Of a stretch of DNA of 5,492 nucleotides, positions 1 through 5,492 are shown piece by piece. Position numbers and translations under genes: made by a program. Origin of the DNA: Thermoplasmata archaeon (GTDB lineage: Archaea; Thermoplasmatota; Thermoplasmata; Thermoplasmatales; Thermoplasmataceae); NCBI GenBank assembly GCA_021833045.1, contig JAKBGP010000156.1, forward strand, positions 1 to 5,492, in the 5' to 3' direction. Under the pieces are notes generated by a model. The model had not been told where the DNA came from and made no database searches. It worked only from the letters and a program-made list of their open reading frames with translations. Every line of letters begins with the position of its first letter. Within the stretch, counting starts at the first letter, position 1.

Positions 1-1725
1 GAAGATGTCAAACGTCCTCTCTTGATATTTTGAACCTTCTCTTTCTTCTCTTGAAAGATACACCTTTTTCAATATGATTCTCAAGGTGTTTGCATAGGCA
101 AATGAATTCATTTCCTCACTCTGATCAATTCCTCCATTCCATACAGGAATCTTTCTGTCATTACCCCTTGCTAATAATGATACTATAAGGGCCGTCAAAA
201 ATATGAATAGAATATCAAAAGTGGGTGACAGAAACCCAAAGAATCCCACATGAGCTGGAGAATACAGTAGAAATGGGTATATTATTCCTTTCAGACTGGA
301 TAGAAAGATCGTTTGTGTTCCAATTCCAACAAATGTTCCAATAAATTTTGAATACATATAAACATAGGCTGGTGCTATAACTGTAAGAGAGAGTATTATA
401 GTTCCTGAAATCTTCAGTGGAGTTCCTATTCTATGACCAATTTCACTATTGTCATTCTTTCTTGTTGTAAATCCAAAATATTTTGTAAAGGTAGGAATTG
501 TTATACCTGCACCCAGTGCAGCCATTGATCCAGAGATTATTGCAACAACTGCAAATATTAAATTTGATGAAATAGATGAAATAAAGAGAGATTCAAGAAG
601 AAGCCATTCGCCTATACCCCCACCGAGAGGGGCCAGTCCCATGAGGGATATCACTGATACTGCTGCTCCAACTCTTGCATATGGTGTAAGACCATTTCCT
701 CTCATAGTAGGAAGATTATTATTGTCTGAGATGCTTGAAAGTATGAACACTGAAGCTTTAGCCCATGCGTGGGCCGTGGCATAGATAAATATCCCCAGCA
801 TAATGAATGATGCCATTACGGGGTCATTCATTCCCTTCCAGACAATGAGAAGACCTACAAGAATGATCATTGCTCCTGAATTTTCCACTGTGCTGTATGC
901 CGGTAACATCTTACTGTTCTCAGAAGATAACGCAAAAATTGAACCGAAAAGCAGAGAGAATGAACCTATCACCATAAGGATCAAACCCAAAACAAAGTTT
1001 GATGAAGATGTGAGAACAAATTCAACTATACCGTAAAGTGCCAGAGTTGTCATTGCAGCACTAAACAGTATTGAACCAGGAGTAGGGGAATTTCCATGGG
1101 CAATTGGAAGCCACTCGACCATCTGTAATGGAACTATACCCATTTTGAAAGTAAATCCCAGAATAATTATTAGAAGAATATATGGATTTGTAAGGGCTGC
1201 ACCAAGTAATAAACTGCCAGTTGATACATAATAACCTGCAAATCCCAAAATAAGGAATACTGTGCTGAGTTCTCCAAATGAAATGAAAACAAAGGGGGGA
1301 TATGATTTAGTTTCTTTCTTAAACCCAATCATTAGATAACCACTTATGGTCATGGATTCCCAAAACATCAGAAATAGAACGATATTGTCAGAAATGAGAA
1401 CTGAATTTATGGATGCTATGGTAAGACCCACAAAGAATGCGAGCTTTCTATCCTGAGGCATATAGAATAGAGAGAATACAAAAACAAGAAATTCTACGAC
1501 TGAGATTATAAGTAGAAAGGCTACGTTAGGTCCCTGCAACATTATGCTGAAGTTACCTATTATCAGAGTTCCTGTTGTGAGATATCCAATCATAGAAATA
1601 ATGGCAATTGCAGAATTCAGCAATGTAAAGAAAATGCCGAAATAATATGATCGTCTGGCCGAAAAAAGTGATATAGGGAGTGAAAGAAACGGTAGTACAA
1701 AAAGAAATAGAAGAAGATAGATCAT
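1..1725 (-). CDS. hyfB: HyfB/NuoL-like proton-translocating membrane subunit, 3' end off window
   Basis: This frame is open for 575 codons from an ATG at 1725 to the window edge, so the C-terminus is missing; E. coli HyfB is about 670 residues. The protein is almost wholly hydrophobic with many membrane helices and belongs to the Mrp/NuoL/NuoM antiporter family (proton-conducting membrane transporter). Landmarks read from the translation are WE at 122-123 (the helix 5 glutamate), K194 followed by a WLPIAH stretch at 205-210 (the helix 7 lysine region), SK at 271-272 before AYSTVEN, HAWAK with K323, and GEW with E373 (the helix 12 glutamate typical of HyfB). A PVWNGG motif near 527-532 and a YANTLR motif near 544-549 are also HyfB-like. 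The start is supported by an upstream GAGGGGG and by the ATGA overlap with the small-subunit gene. One oddity is Thr227 where relatives usually have a helix 8 lysine. Its role is inferred: ion translocation at the distal end of the membrane arm. Confidence 0.9.
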   Translation of the reverse strand, partial: MIYLLLFLFVLPFLSLPISLFSARRSYYFGIFFTLLNSAIAIISMIGYLTTGTLIIGNFSIMLQGPNVAFLLIISVVEFLVFVFSLFYMPQDRKLAFFVGLTIASINSVLISDNIVLFLMFWESMTISGYLMIGFKKETKSYPPFVFISFGELSTVFLILGFAGYYVSTGSLLLGAALTNPYILLIIILGFTFKMGIVPLQMVEWLPIAHGNSPTPGSILFSAAMTTLALYGIVEFVLTSSSNFVLGLILMVIGSFSLLFGSIFALSSENSKMLPAYSTVENSGAMIILVGLLIVWKGMNDPVMASFIMLGIFIYATAHAWAKASVFILSSISDNNNLPTMRGNGLTPYARVGAAVSVISLMGLAPLGGGIGEWLLLESLFISSISSNLIFAVVAIISGSMAALGAGITIPTFTKYFGFTTRKNDNSEIGHRIGTPLKISGTIILSLTVIAPAYVYMYSKFIGTFVGIGTQTIFLSSLKGIIYPFLLYSPAHVGFFGFLSPTFDILFIFLTALIVSLLARGNDRKIPVWNGGIDQSEEMNSFAYANTLRIILKKVYLSREEREGSKYQERTFDIF

Positions 1726-2351
1726 TTACGCCCCCTCACTTTTTCCAGCGCTTCAATTATAACGAAAGGATCGGGAGGACAACCTCCAATGATTAGGTCA
1801 GGATCTAAAAGAGATTCAAGATCTTTTCCGAATATATTCCCAGATAGAGCACATGCACCAAAAAGTATTACAACCGCAGGCTTTGACATTGCACCAATAG
1901 CTGCTCTGATCACAGGAATCATCTTTTCGCTGAAGACCCCCATTATTACAAGCGCATCTGCCTGTTTTGGGGTATTGGTGAAGAAAATGCCAAGCCTGGA
2001 AACATCGTAATAGGGATTATTAATAGAATGAAGTTCCGTATTGCATGAGCCACATGTTCCTGAATCTATTGGAAATATCTTAAATGATCTACTTAAGGCT
2101 CTTTCTTTTCTCTTTAATTCATAATTATCTGTCCTCAGAGATGGTTCGAATGAAGTTACACACAGACCACAGGAAATGCATTTTCGCATATCTACGCCTT
2201 TTTTATCTATGGCATCCGCAGGGCAGAAAACCTCTTCATCTCCTCTCCTTACCGGGATTGTACTCCATGGTGATATGGTCTCGTTTTTCTTTGCTGGAAA
2301 CTTTGTGGTTATGATACCCTTTCTTATAGAATCAACAGGCCAAATCTTCAC
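1722..2351 (-). CDS. hyfI: Small subunit: reduced ferredoxin domain fused to NuoB/HyfI-like Fe-S domain
   Basis: The 209-residue protein carries electrons in the peripheral arm. Residues 1-80 resemble the N-terminal part of HyfH/NuoI ferredoxin subunits (a GIITTKFP stretch, then an RRGDEE stretch). They hold C43-P and C58-x2-C61-x2-C64, enough for one [4Fe-4S] cluster. The first CxxCxxC motif is absent and the last cysteine of the second motif is replaced by F68. Residues 95-205 are the NuoB/HyfI domain with C100-x2-C103, C167 and C191-P, the four ligands of the proximal (N2-type) cluster; the NPYYDVSRLGI stretch is also typical. Separate HyfH (about 180 residues) and HyfI (about 250) proteins are the usual arrangement, so this is a compact fusion in the same H-then-I order. 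The start is GTG at 2351, overlapping the large-subunit stop as GTGA, with GGTGAT upstream. It ends in an ATGA overlap with the next gene. There is no twin-arginine signal, so it should act on the cytoplasmic side. Confidence 0.9.
   Translation of the reverse strand: MKIWPVDSIRKGIITTKFPAKKNETISPWSTIPVRRGDEEVFCPADAIDKKGVDMRKCISCGLCVTSFEPSLRTDNYELKRKERALSRSFKIFPIDSGTCGSCNTELHSINNPYYDVSRLGIFFTNTPKQADALVIMGVFSEKMIPVIRAAIGAMSKPAVVILFGACALSGNIFGKDLESLLDPDLIIGGCPPDPFVIIEALEKVRGRK
1731..1737 (-). promoter_or_regulatory. Shine-Dalgarno-like site for the HyfB-like gene
   Basis: On the minus strand this reads GAGGGGG, with 5 bases between it and the ATG at 1725. It lies in the last codons of the small-subunit gene. 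It is less perfect than the HyfF site, but spacing and purine content fit. Confidence 0.55.
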
Positions 2352-3547
2352 TCAATATCACCCATTTCACTTAACCATATGCCGAAGCTTTCAAATGCAA
2401 AGGGTATGTCTGTTTTCACATTTCCCTTTATTCCCAGTGCAAACGCTTCCATGTTGAGCAGAGAAGGAGTTCGAACGTATAGTTTACCAATTTTTTCATT
2501 TTCCACATCTAACACAACCCTTGCATCTCCAGATGGTGTCTCGATACCGCTGGAACTCAATGCATCATATGGCTCACCTTTAAAATCTTCAAACTTCCTT
2601 GAGACTGCATCTTCAATTAGCTGAAGGGAAGAAAATACTTCAGCTAAGAATACAAGAAAGCGGGACAATGAGTCTCCTCCATCCTCTGTTACGGGTTTAA
2701 AATTTGACTCCTTATAGTATGGATCAAACGATCTGTAGTCATAGGAAATACCTGCTGCCCTGAGAACAGGCCCTCTCTGGAATTTTTCTTCTATTTTACA
2801 TGTGTTTTCAATCCTGTCTATGAATATTCTTGAAACTGTCAGCCCATCAATTATCCTCCTATATTCAGAAACAACTTCTTTTGCAGTATCTACAATTTTC
2901 GTGACATTTATTTTTCTTCCTATCCCACCTATCCTGTTCACTCCGAACATGTACCTGTGACCTGTTTCCGTAGCCACTGCTCTCATCATTCTTTCCCTCA
3001 GCGCAAGCAGCCAGTACGAAGCTATATTTTGTGATGCCGCCTCACACAGCCTTGCAGTTTTAAAAATGTGAGAAATTATTCTCTCTATCTCCAGCAGAAT
3101 CAGTCTTATTTTTACTGTTTCACCGGTAACAACAAGATCTAATTTCCTTTCAATCTCCCTTGCCAAAAGTGTGCTGTATGAAAAGCTGTGAAAACCATTA
3201 AATCTCTCCATCATTAACAGTCCCCTTTCAAACGAAGATCCTGAAAATTTCATTACTCTCTTCTTAAAATCTGGAATCACATCCAGTGAAAGGATTCTTT
3301 CACCGTAGGTATAAATCTTGAAATCTACTGTTTCGACCATCCCTCCAGTACTCGGACCATAATTGAATGGAAATACATTTTCTCCGGTTACTCTGTGATG
3401 GTATATTCCTCTTAGGGGATCGTAAATTCTTAAATTCTGAATTTCCTTTAAGTGTGATTCTTCCACCTTCTCAGAATCATCTTTAATAACGTAATATATT
3501 CCTTCCCTTTCAAAAAAACCAGTTACATTTTCTGTGTCCGGAATCAT
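2348..3547 (-). CDS. hyfG: Ehr-type catalytic-like large subunit (HyfG/NuoD family) without NiFe ligands
   Basis: The 399-residue protein belongs to the NiFe hydrogenase large subunit / NuoD family. Family landmarks in order are YGPSTGG at 63-69, GER at 82-84, MERF at 113-116, EIERIISHIF at 153-162, TGHRYMFGVNRIGG at 195-208, RAAGISYDYR at 263-272 and VRTPSLLNM at 358-366. Both metal-binding motifs are lost. ERxCGxC is ERFNGFH at 114-120 (Cys to N117 and H120), and the C-terminal DPCxxC is LSEMGD at 392-397 (Cys to E394 and D397). The only cysteines are C168 and C250. It therefore cannot bind a NiFe centre in the usual way, which matches Ehr complexes described in the literature. The roughly 60 residues before the GPSTGG motif are too short for the full NuoC-like domain fused to E. 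coli HyfG (571 residues). The ATG at 3547 has GGGAGG upstream and overlaps the preceding gene. The electron acceptor is unknown. Confidence 0.92.
   Translation of the reverse strand: MIPDTENVTGFFEREGIYYVIKDDSEKVEESHLKEIQNLRIYDPLRGIYHHRVTGENVFPFNYGPSTGGMVETVDFKIYTYGERILSLDVIPDFKKRVMKFSGSSFERGLLMMERFNGFHSFSYSTLLAREIERKLDLVVTGETVKIRLILLEIERIISHIFKTARLCEAASQNIASYWLLALRERMMRAVATETGHRYMFGVNRIGGIGRKINVTKIVDTAKEVVSEYRRIIDGLTVSRIFIDRIENTCKIEEKFQRGPVLRAAGISYDYRSFDPYYKESNFKPVTEDGGDSLSRFLVFLAEVFSSLQLIEDAVSRKFEDFKGEPYDALSSSGIETPSGDARVVLDVENEKIGKLYVRTPSLLNMEAFALGIKGNVKTDIPFAFESFGIWLSEMGDIE
2357..2362 (-). promoter_or_regulatory. Shine-Dalgarno site deciding the GTG start of the small subunit
   Basis: On the minus strand this reads GGTGAT, with 5 bases between it and the GTG at 2351. 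It matches the 3' half of GGAGGTGAT, the full archaeal consensus complement of the 16S end. It supports the GTG, which sits in a GTGA overlap with the large-subunit stop. Confidence 0.6.
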
Positions 3548-4899
3548 AAGAAACCTCCCAAATATACAAAAATTATGGAAAAAGCAAAGAGTACAGACAA
3601 TCCTGCAACGTACTTTTGAGTTCTTTCCAACTGGATTACTTCCTGCCCATCTGCATTGCCATCAAAAATCATTACTGAAACTTTCTGTATAAGTGATATA
3701 GAAATGATAAACAGACATATCACAATAATGATTACAGCAGCAATGGTTCCATTGTTGATCAACTGGTAAATGATCAAAAATTCTCCTAAAAAAGTAGTAA
3801 ATGGTGGTGCACCAGTAACTATGAGCGAGGACGCCAGCAAGGACATTGAAGTCGATGGCATCCTGTTCCTCAATCCTCTAATTTCATCAATCTTTTTTGT
3901 ACCAAAACCCTTCAGAATATTCCCAGAGGAAAAGAATGCACCAGATTTACCAAATGCATGGGTGAGAATGATGAAGAGAGCTCCCACAAGGGCAAGACCA
4001 CCTGTGATCAGGCCAAGGGTTATGAGGGCCATATTCTCCATTGTTGAATAGGCAAACATTCTCTTTATATTTCTCTGTGAGGGCATTATAAGGGCAACGA
4101 AAACAAGAGTTGCGAGGATGAATATAAGAAAGATTTCTTCAAGGCGTGGCGTGTATGTGGCAAGAAAGAATCTGTATAATACATATGCTGCAACAGGCAG
4201 GAGAATTCCTGAAAACATAGCACTGATCTCAGATGGGGCTTCTCCATGTGCGTCAGGAAGCCATGTGTGCATTGGGAATATTCCAATCTTTGTTCCAAAT
4301 CCAACCAGAGCAGTAGCACCTGCAATTGTGAGAATAAAGGAAGGAGAGTGTCCGGCTTCTATAATGGCAACAGAGTTCAGCGTGTGATAATTTAGATATA
4401 TGAGTATCACTGAAATTAATGCGAGTGTAAGGCCAGTAGATACAATCAAAACATATCTCCATGCTGCCTCTATCTCAGTTTTCTGCCTTTCTATTATTAG
4501 CAGTAAGGCGCTTGATGCCGTTGTTGCCTCTATTCCAATCCACATCAATCCAAAATCGTTTATGACCAGAGTGAAAAGCATTGTGAAAACAAACAAATGC
4601 ATCAATGAATAGTGCAGCTTCAGATTTCTTGACTCTTTTATTTTACTGTGATAGGTAGACGCAAAGAATATAGATAGGGTATATACAAGCGATACTGAAA
4701 TAACAAGAATCCTGTTCACAGAATTTATGTTAAAATGTGAATATACGCCCATTGGAATTGATAGCACCGCAAATGAAACAATGACTTCTATGACACTTCC
4801 TATCTTTCCAATCAACTGGGAACGATTACTAAAGTATGAAAAGGATAGAACTACCGGTATAATCAGCAAAATATAGATGAGTAAAGTATCCAAGTTCAT
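3544..4899 (-). CDS. hyfF: HyfF/NuoN-like proton-translocating membrane subunit
   Basis: This complete 451-residue polytopic membrane protein of the NuoL/M/N-Mrp antiporter family has about 13-14 predicted helices. E124 (in the stretch WIGIEATTASS) is the helix 5 glutamate. K204 (GTKIGIFPMHTW) is the helix 7 lysine, followed by WLPDAHGEAPS at 213-223. K279 precedes AYSTMEN, K318 lies in THAFGKSG, and E373 lies in LGEF, the helix 12 glutamate. P235 sits where NuoM has a helix 8 lysine; as far as I recall, HyfF proteins also lack lysine there. Length and motif order fit HyfF better than NuoN, as does its position between a HyfE-like and a HyfG-like gene. The ATG at 4899 overlaps the upstream TGA as ATGA and has a strong GGAGGAG 8 bases before it. 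Its own TGA overlaps the large-subunit ATG. Its role is inferred: an ion channel of the membrane arm driven by redox change in the peripheral subunits. Confidence 0.92.
   Translation of the reverse strand: MNLDTLLIYILLIIPVVLSFSYFSNRSQLIGKIGSVIEVIVSFAVLSIPMGVYSHFNINSVNRILVISVSLVYTLSIFFASTYHSKIKESRNLKLHYSLMHLFVFTMLFTLVINDFGLMWIGIEATTASSALLLIIERQKTEIEAAWRYVLIVSTGLTLALISVILIYLNYHTLNSVAIIEAGHSPSFILTIAGATALVGFGTKIGIFPMHTWLPDAHGEAPSEISAMFSGILLPVAAYVLYRFFLATYTPRLEEIFLIFILATLVFVALIMPSQRNIKRMFAYSTMENMALITLGLITGGLALVGALFIILTHAFGKSGAFFSSGNILKGFGTKKIDEIRGLRNRMPSTSMSLLASSLIVTGAPPFTTFLGEFLIIYQLINNGTIAAVIIIVICLFIISISLIQKVSVMIFDGNADGQEVIQLERTQKYVAGLSVLFAFSIIFVYLGGFL
3554..3559 (-). promoter_or_regulatory. Shine-Dalgarno site for the large-subunit gene
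   Basis: On the minus strand this reads GGGAGG, with 6 bases between it and the ATG at 3547. It lies within the last codons of the HyfF-like gene. It supports the ATG that overlaps the previous stop as the true start. Confidence 0.75.
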
Positions 4900-5492
4900 C
4901 CTATCAACTCCTCCATCTTTTCAGAAGTGTGATCCCCTGTCAGTAATACGGCTGCAACAATAACCAGAGCTAAAACATCCAGAAGTACACTTATCTCAAC
5001 AATAAGTGGCAAGGGGAATATGCCAAGACTCAACAGAATCATTGCATTCTCCTCTTCAATATATCCGGTGAACTGTGTTATCTTGTTCTTTCTTGTTCCT
5101 ATAAGCAGAAGTCCCTGTATAGCTATTACAAAACCAATTGCTGTAATGGGACTTGGGGCAAACTGAAATATTGTGAGTCTATAAATTATCAGGGTTGAAA
5201 TTAGAACAATGATGCTTACTATGATTATTGAGGGAACTGTTGTGGACTTTTCTCTTATTAATTCCCTCCTTACAGGGAACTTTTTTATTAGTATATAGGC
5301 TGTAAGAATTCCCCTTATGAAAATTATGAGGAAGGCCAGAAGTATCAAATCATAATTTACTGTGTATAGACCACTGATAAAGGCATATATGGCAAGAAGT
5401 GTAGTCTGTATAACTATTACCTGAATCTTTGTTATCACATAGCTACCTATTTGAGCCCAAATTGCCACGAAAAGCATCAATGTCGCTATAAA
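4896..5492 (-). CDS. hyfE: HyfE-like (NuoK-related) membrane subunit, 5' end probably off window
   Basis: The frame stays open to the right edge. The first ATG inside the window is at 5477 (a TTG lies just before it at 5480), but neither has a convincing Shine-Dalgarno sequence and hydrophobic codons continue upstream (F-I-A-T-L). The true start is probably a few codons outside. About 198 residues are visible against roughly 215 for HyfE. Numbering from 5480, there are six or seven membrane helices. The C-terminal half has the NuoK-like signature of the family: GYIEEEN at 139-145, PLIVE ending at E162, then LLDVL at 166-170. The central basic segment KKFPVRREL at 66-74 separates the two helix bundles. 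R56 sits where HyfE proteins often have a lysine. The gene ends in TGA inside an ATGA overlap with the HyfF-like gene. Its expected place is the membrane arm between the NuoH-like heel and the antiporter subunits. Confidence 0.85.
   Translation of the reverse strand, partial: FIATLMLFVAIWAQIGSYVITKIQVIVIQTTLLAIYAFISGLYTVNYDLILLAFLIIFIRGILTAYILIKKFPVRRELIREKSTTVPSIIIVSIIVLISTLIIYRLTIFQFAPSPITAIGFVIAIQGLLLIGTRKNKITQFTGYIEEENAMILLSLGIFPLPLIVEISVLLDVLALVIVAAVLLTGDHTSEKMEELIG
4908..4914 (-). promoter_or_regulatory. Shine-Dalgarno site for the HyfF-like gene
   Basis: On the minus strand this reads GGAGGAG, with 8 bases between it and the ATG at 4899. It lies inside the end of the HyfE-like gene. 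It is a near-perfect match to the prokaryotic anti-Shine-Dalgarno sequence and fixes the start of the HyfF-like frame. Confidence 0.75.

Noticed and set aside
449..1036. Two plus-strand open frames (449-784 and 803-1036)
   Set aside because: They lie antisense to the HyfB-like gene, whose minus-strand translation carries conserved motifs throughout this span. The plus-strand products have no recognisable features or ribosome sites.
2142..2351. N-terminal part of the small subunit as a decayed pseudogene remnant
   Set aside because: The remaining four cysteines make up one complete cluster site, and the frame is intact and continuous with a conserved NuoB-like domain.
1789..2624. Several plus-strand open frames across the small- and large-subunit genes
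   Set aside because: They overlap each other and sit opposite clear Fe-S and large-subunit motifs, so they are shadows.
2348..3547. Annotation as an active group 4 NiFe hydrogenase large subunit
   Set aside because: Homology is clear, but all four nickel-ligand cysteines are absent, so hydrogenase activity should not be assigned.
3770..4612. Plus-strand frames at 3770-4051, 4118-4387 and 4400-4612, and minus-strand frames at 4086-4325 and 4253-4462
   Set aside because: All are inside the HyfF-like gene in other frames, and none has a family signature.
4896..5480. TTG at 5480 as the true start of the HyfE-like gene
   Set aside because: There is no ribosome site upstream, and the frame continues open with hydrophobic codons to the window edge, so the start is more likely outside.

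Overview
The window reads as the inside of one minus-strand operon for a membrane-bound respiratory-type complex of the complex I / group 4 (Hyf, Ech, Mbh) superfamily. Transcription runs from high to low coordinates. The order is a HyfE-like membrane protein (start probably just outside the right edge), a HyfF/NuoN-like ion-translocating antiporter subunit, a HyfG/NuoD-like 'large' subunit, a small subunit in which a reduced ferredoxin domain is fused to a NuoB/HyfI domain, and a long HyfB/NuoL-like antiporter subunit that runs off the left edge. All four junctions are 4-base stop/start overlaps (three ATGA, one GTGA). There is no intergenic DNA, no internal promoter or terminator, and no sign of mobile elements, RNA genes or CRISPR. 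The long plus-strand reading frames are shadows of these genes.

The key result is that the large subunit is not a hydrogenase. Both CxxC motifs that hold the NiFe centre are gone: ERxCGxC is replaced by an E-R-F-N-G-F-H stretch, and the C-terminal DPCxxC is replaced by L-S-E-M-G-D. Only two cysteines remain in the protein, and neither is in a ligand position. The small subunit keeps all four cysteines of the proximal (N2-type) [4Fe-4S] cluster. It also keeps exactly one of the two clusters of a HyfH/NuoI-type ferredoxin domain. The membrane subunits keep the main charged residues of the proton path. This is the pattern described for 'energy-converting hydrogenase related' (Ehr) complexes: an ion-pumping module and an Fe-S wire with no hydrogen chemistry and an unknown electron acceptor. 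The Thr, Gly and Phe found where complex I has its quinone-contacting His and Tyr make even a standard quinone site doubtful.

The likely host is an archaeon. The DNA is AT-rich, AGA/AGG arginine and ATA isoleucine codons are common, and strong GGAGG or GGTGAT Shine-Dalgarno sequences lie inside the upstream gene at each overlap. Thermoplasmata or a similar group would fit, but the window has no taxonomic marker, so this is a weak inference.

Working model (inference): electrons enter through the single ferredoxin-type cluster of the fused small subunit and pass to the N2-type cluster facing the altered large-subunit cavity. The energy is coupled through a NuoH-like subunit not seen here to HyfF- and HyfB-like channels. 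The NuoH/HyfC-like gene, and possibly a NuoC-like gene, should lie just outside the window.
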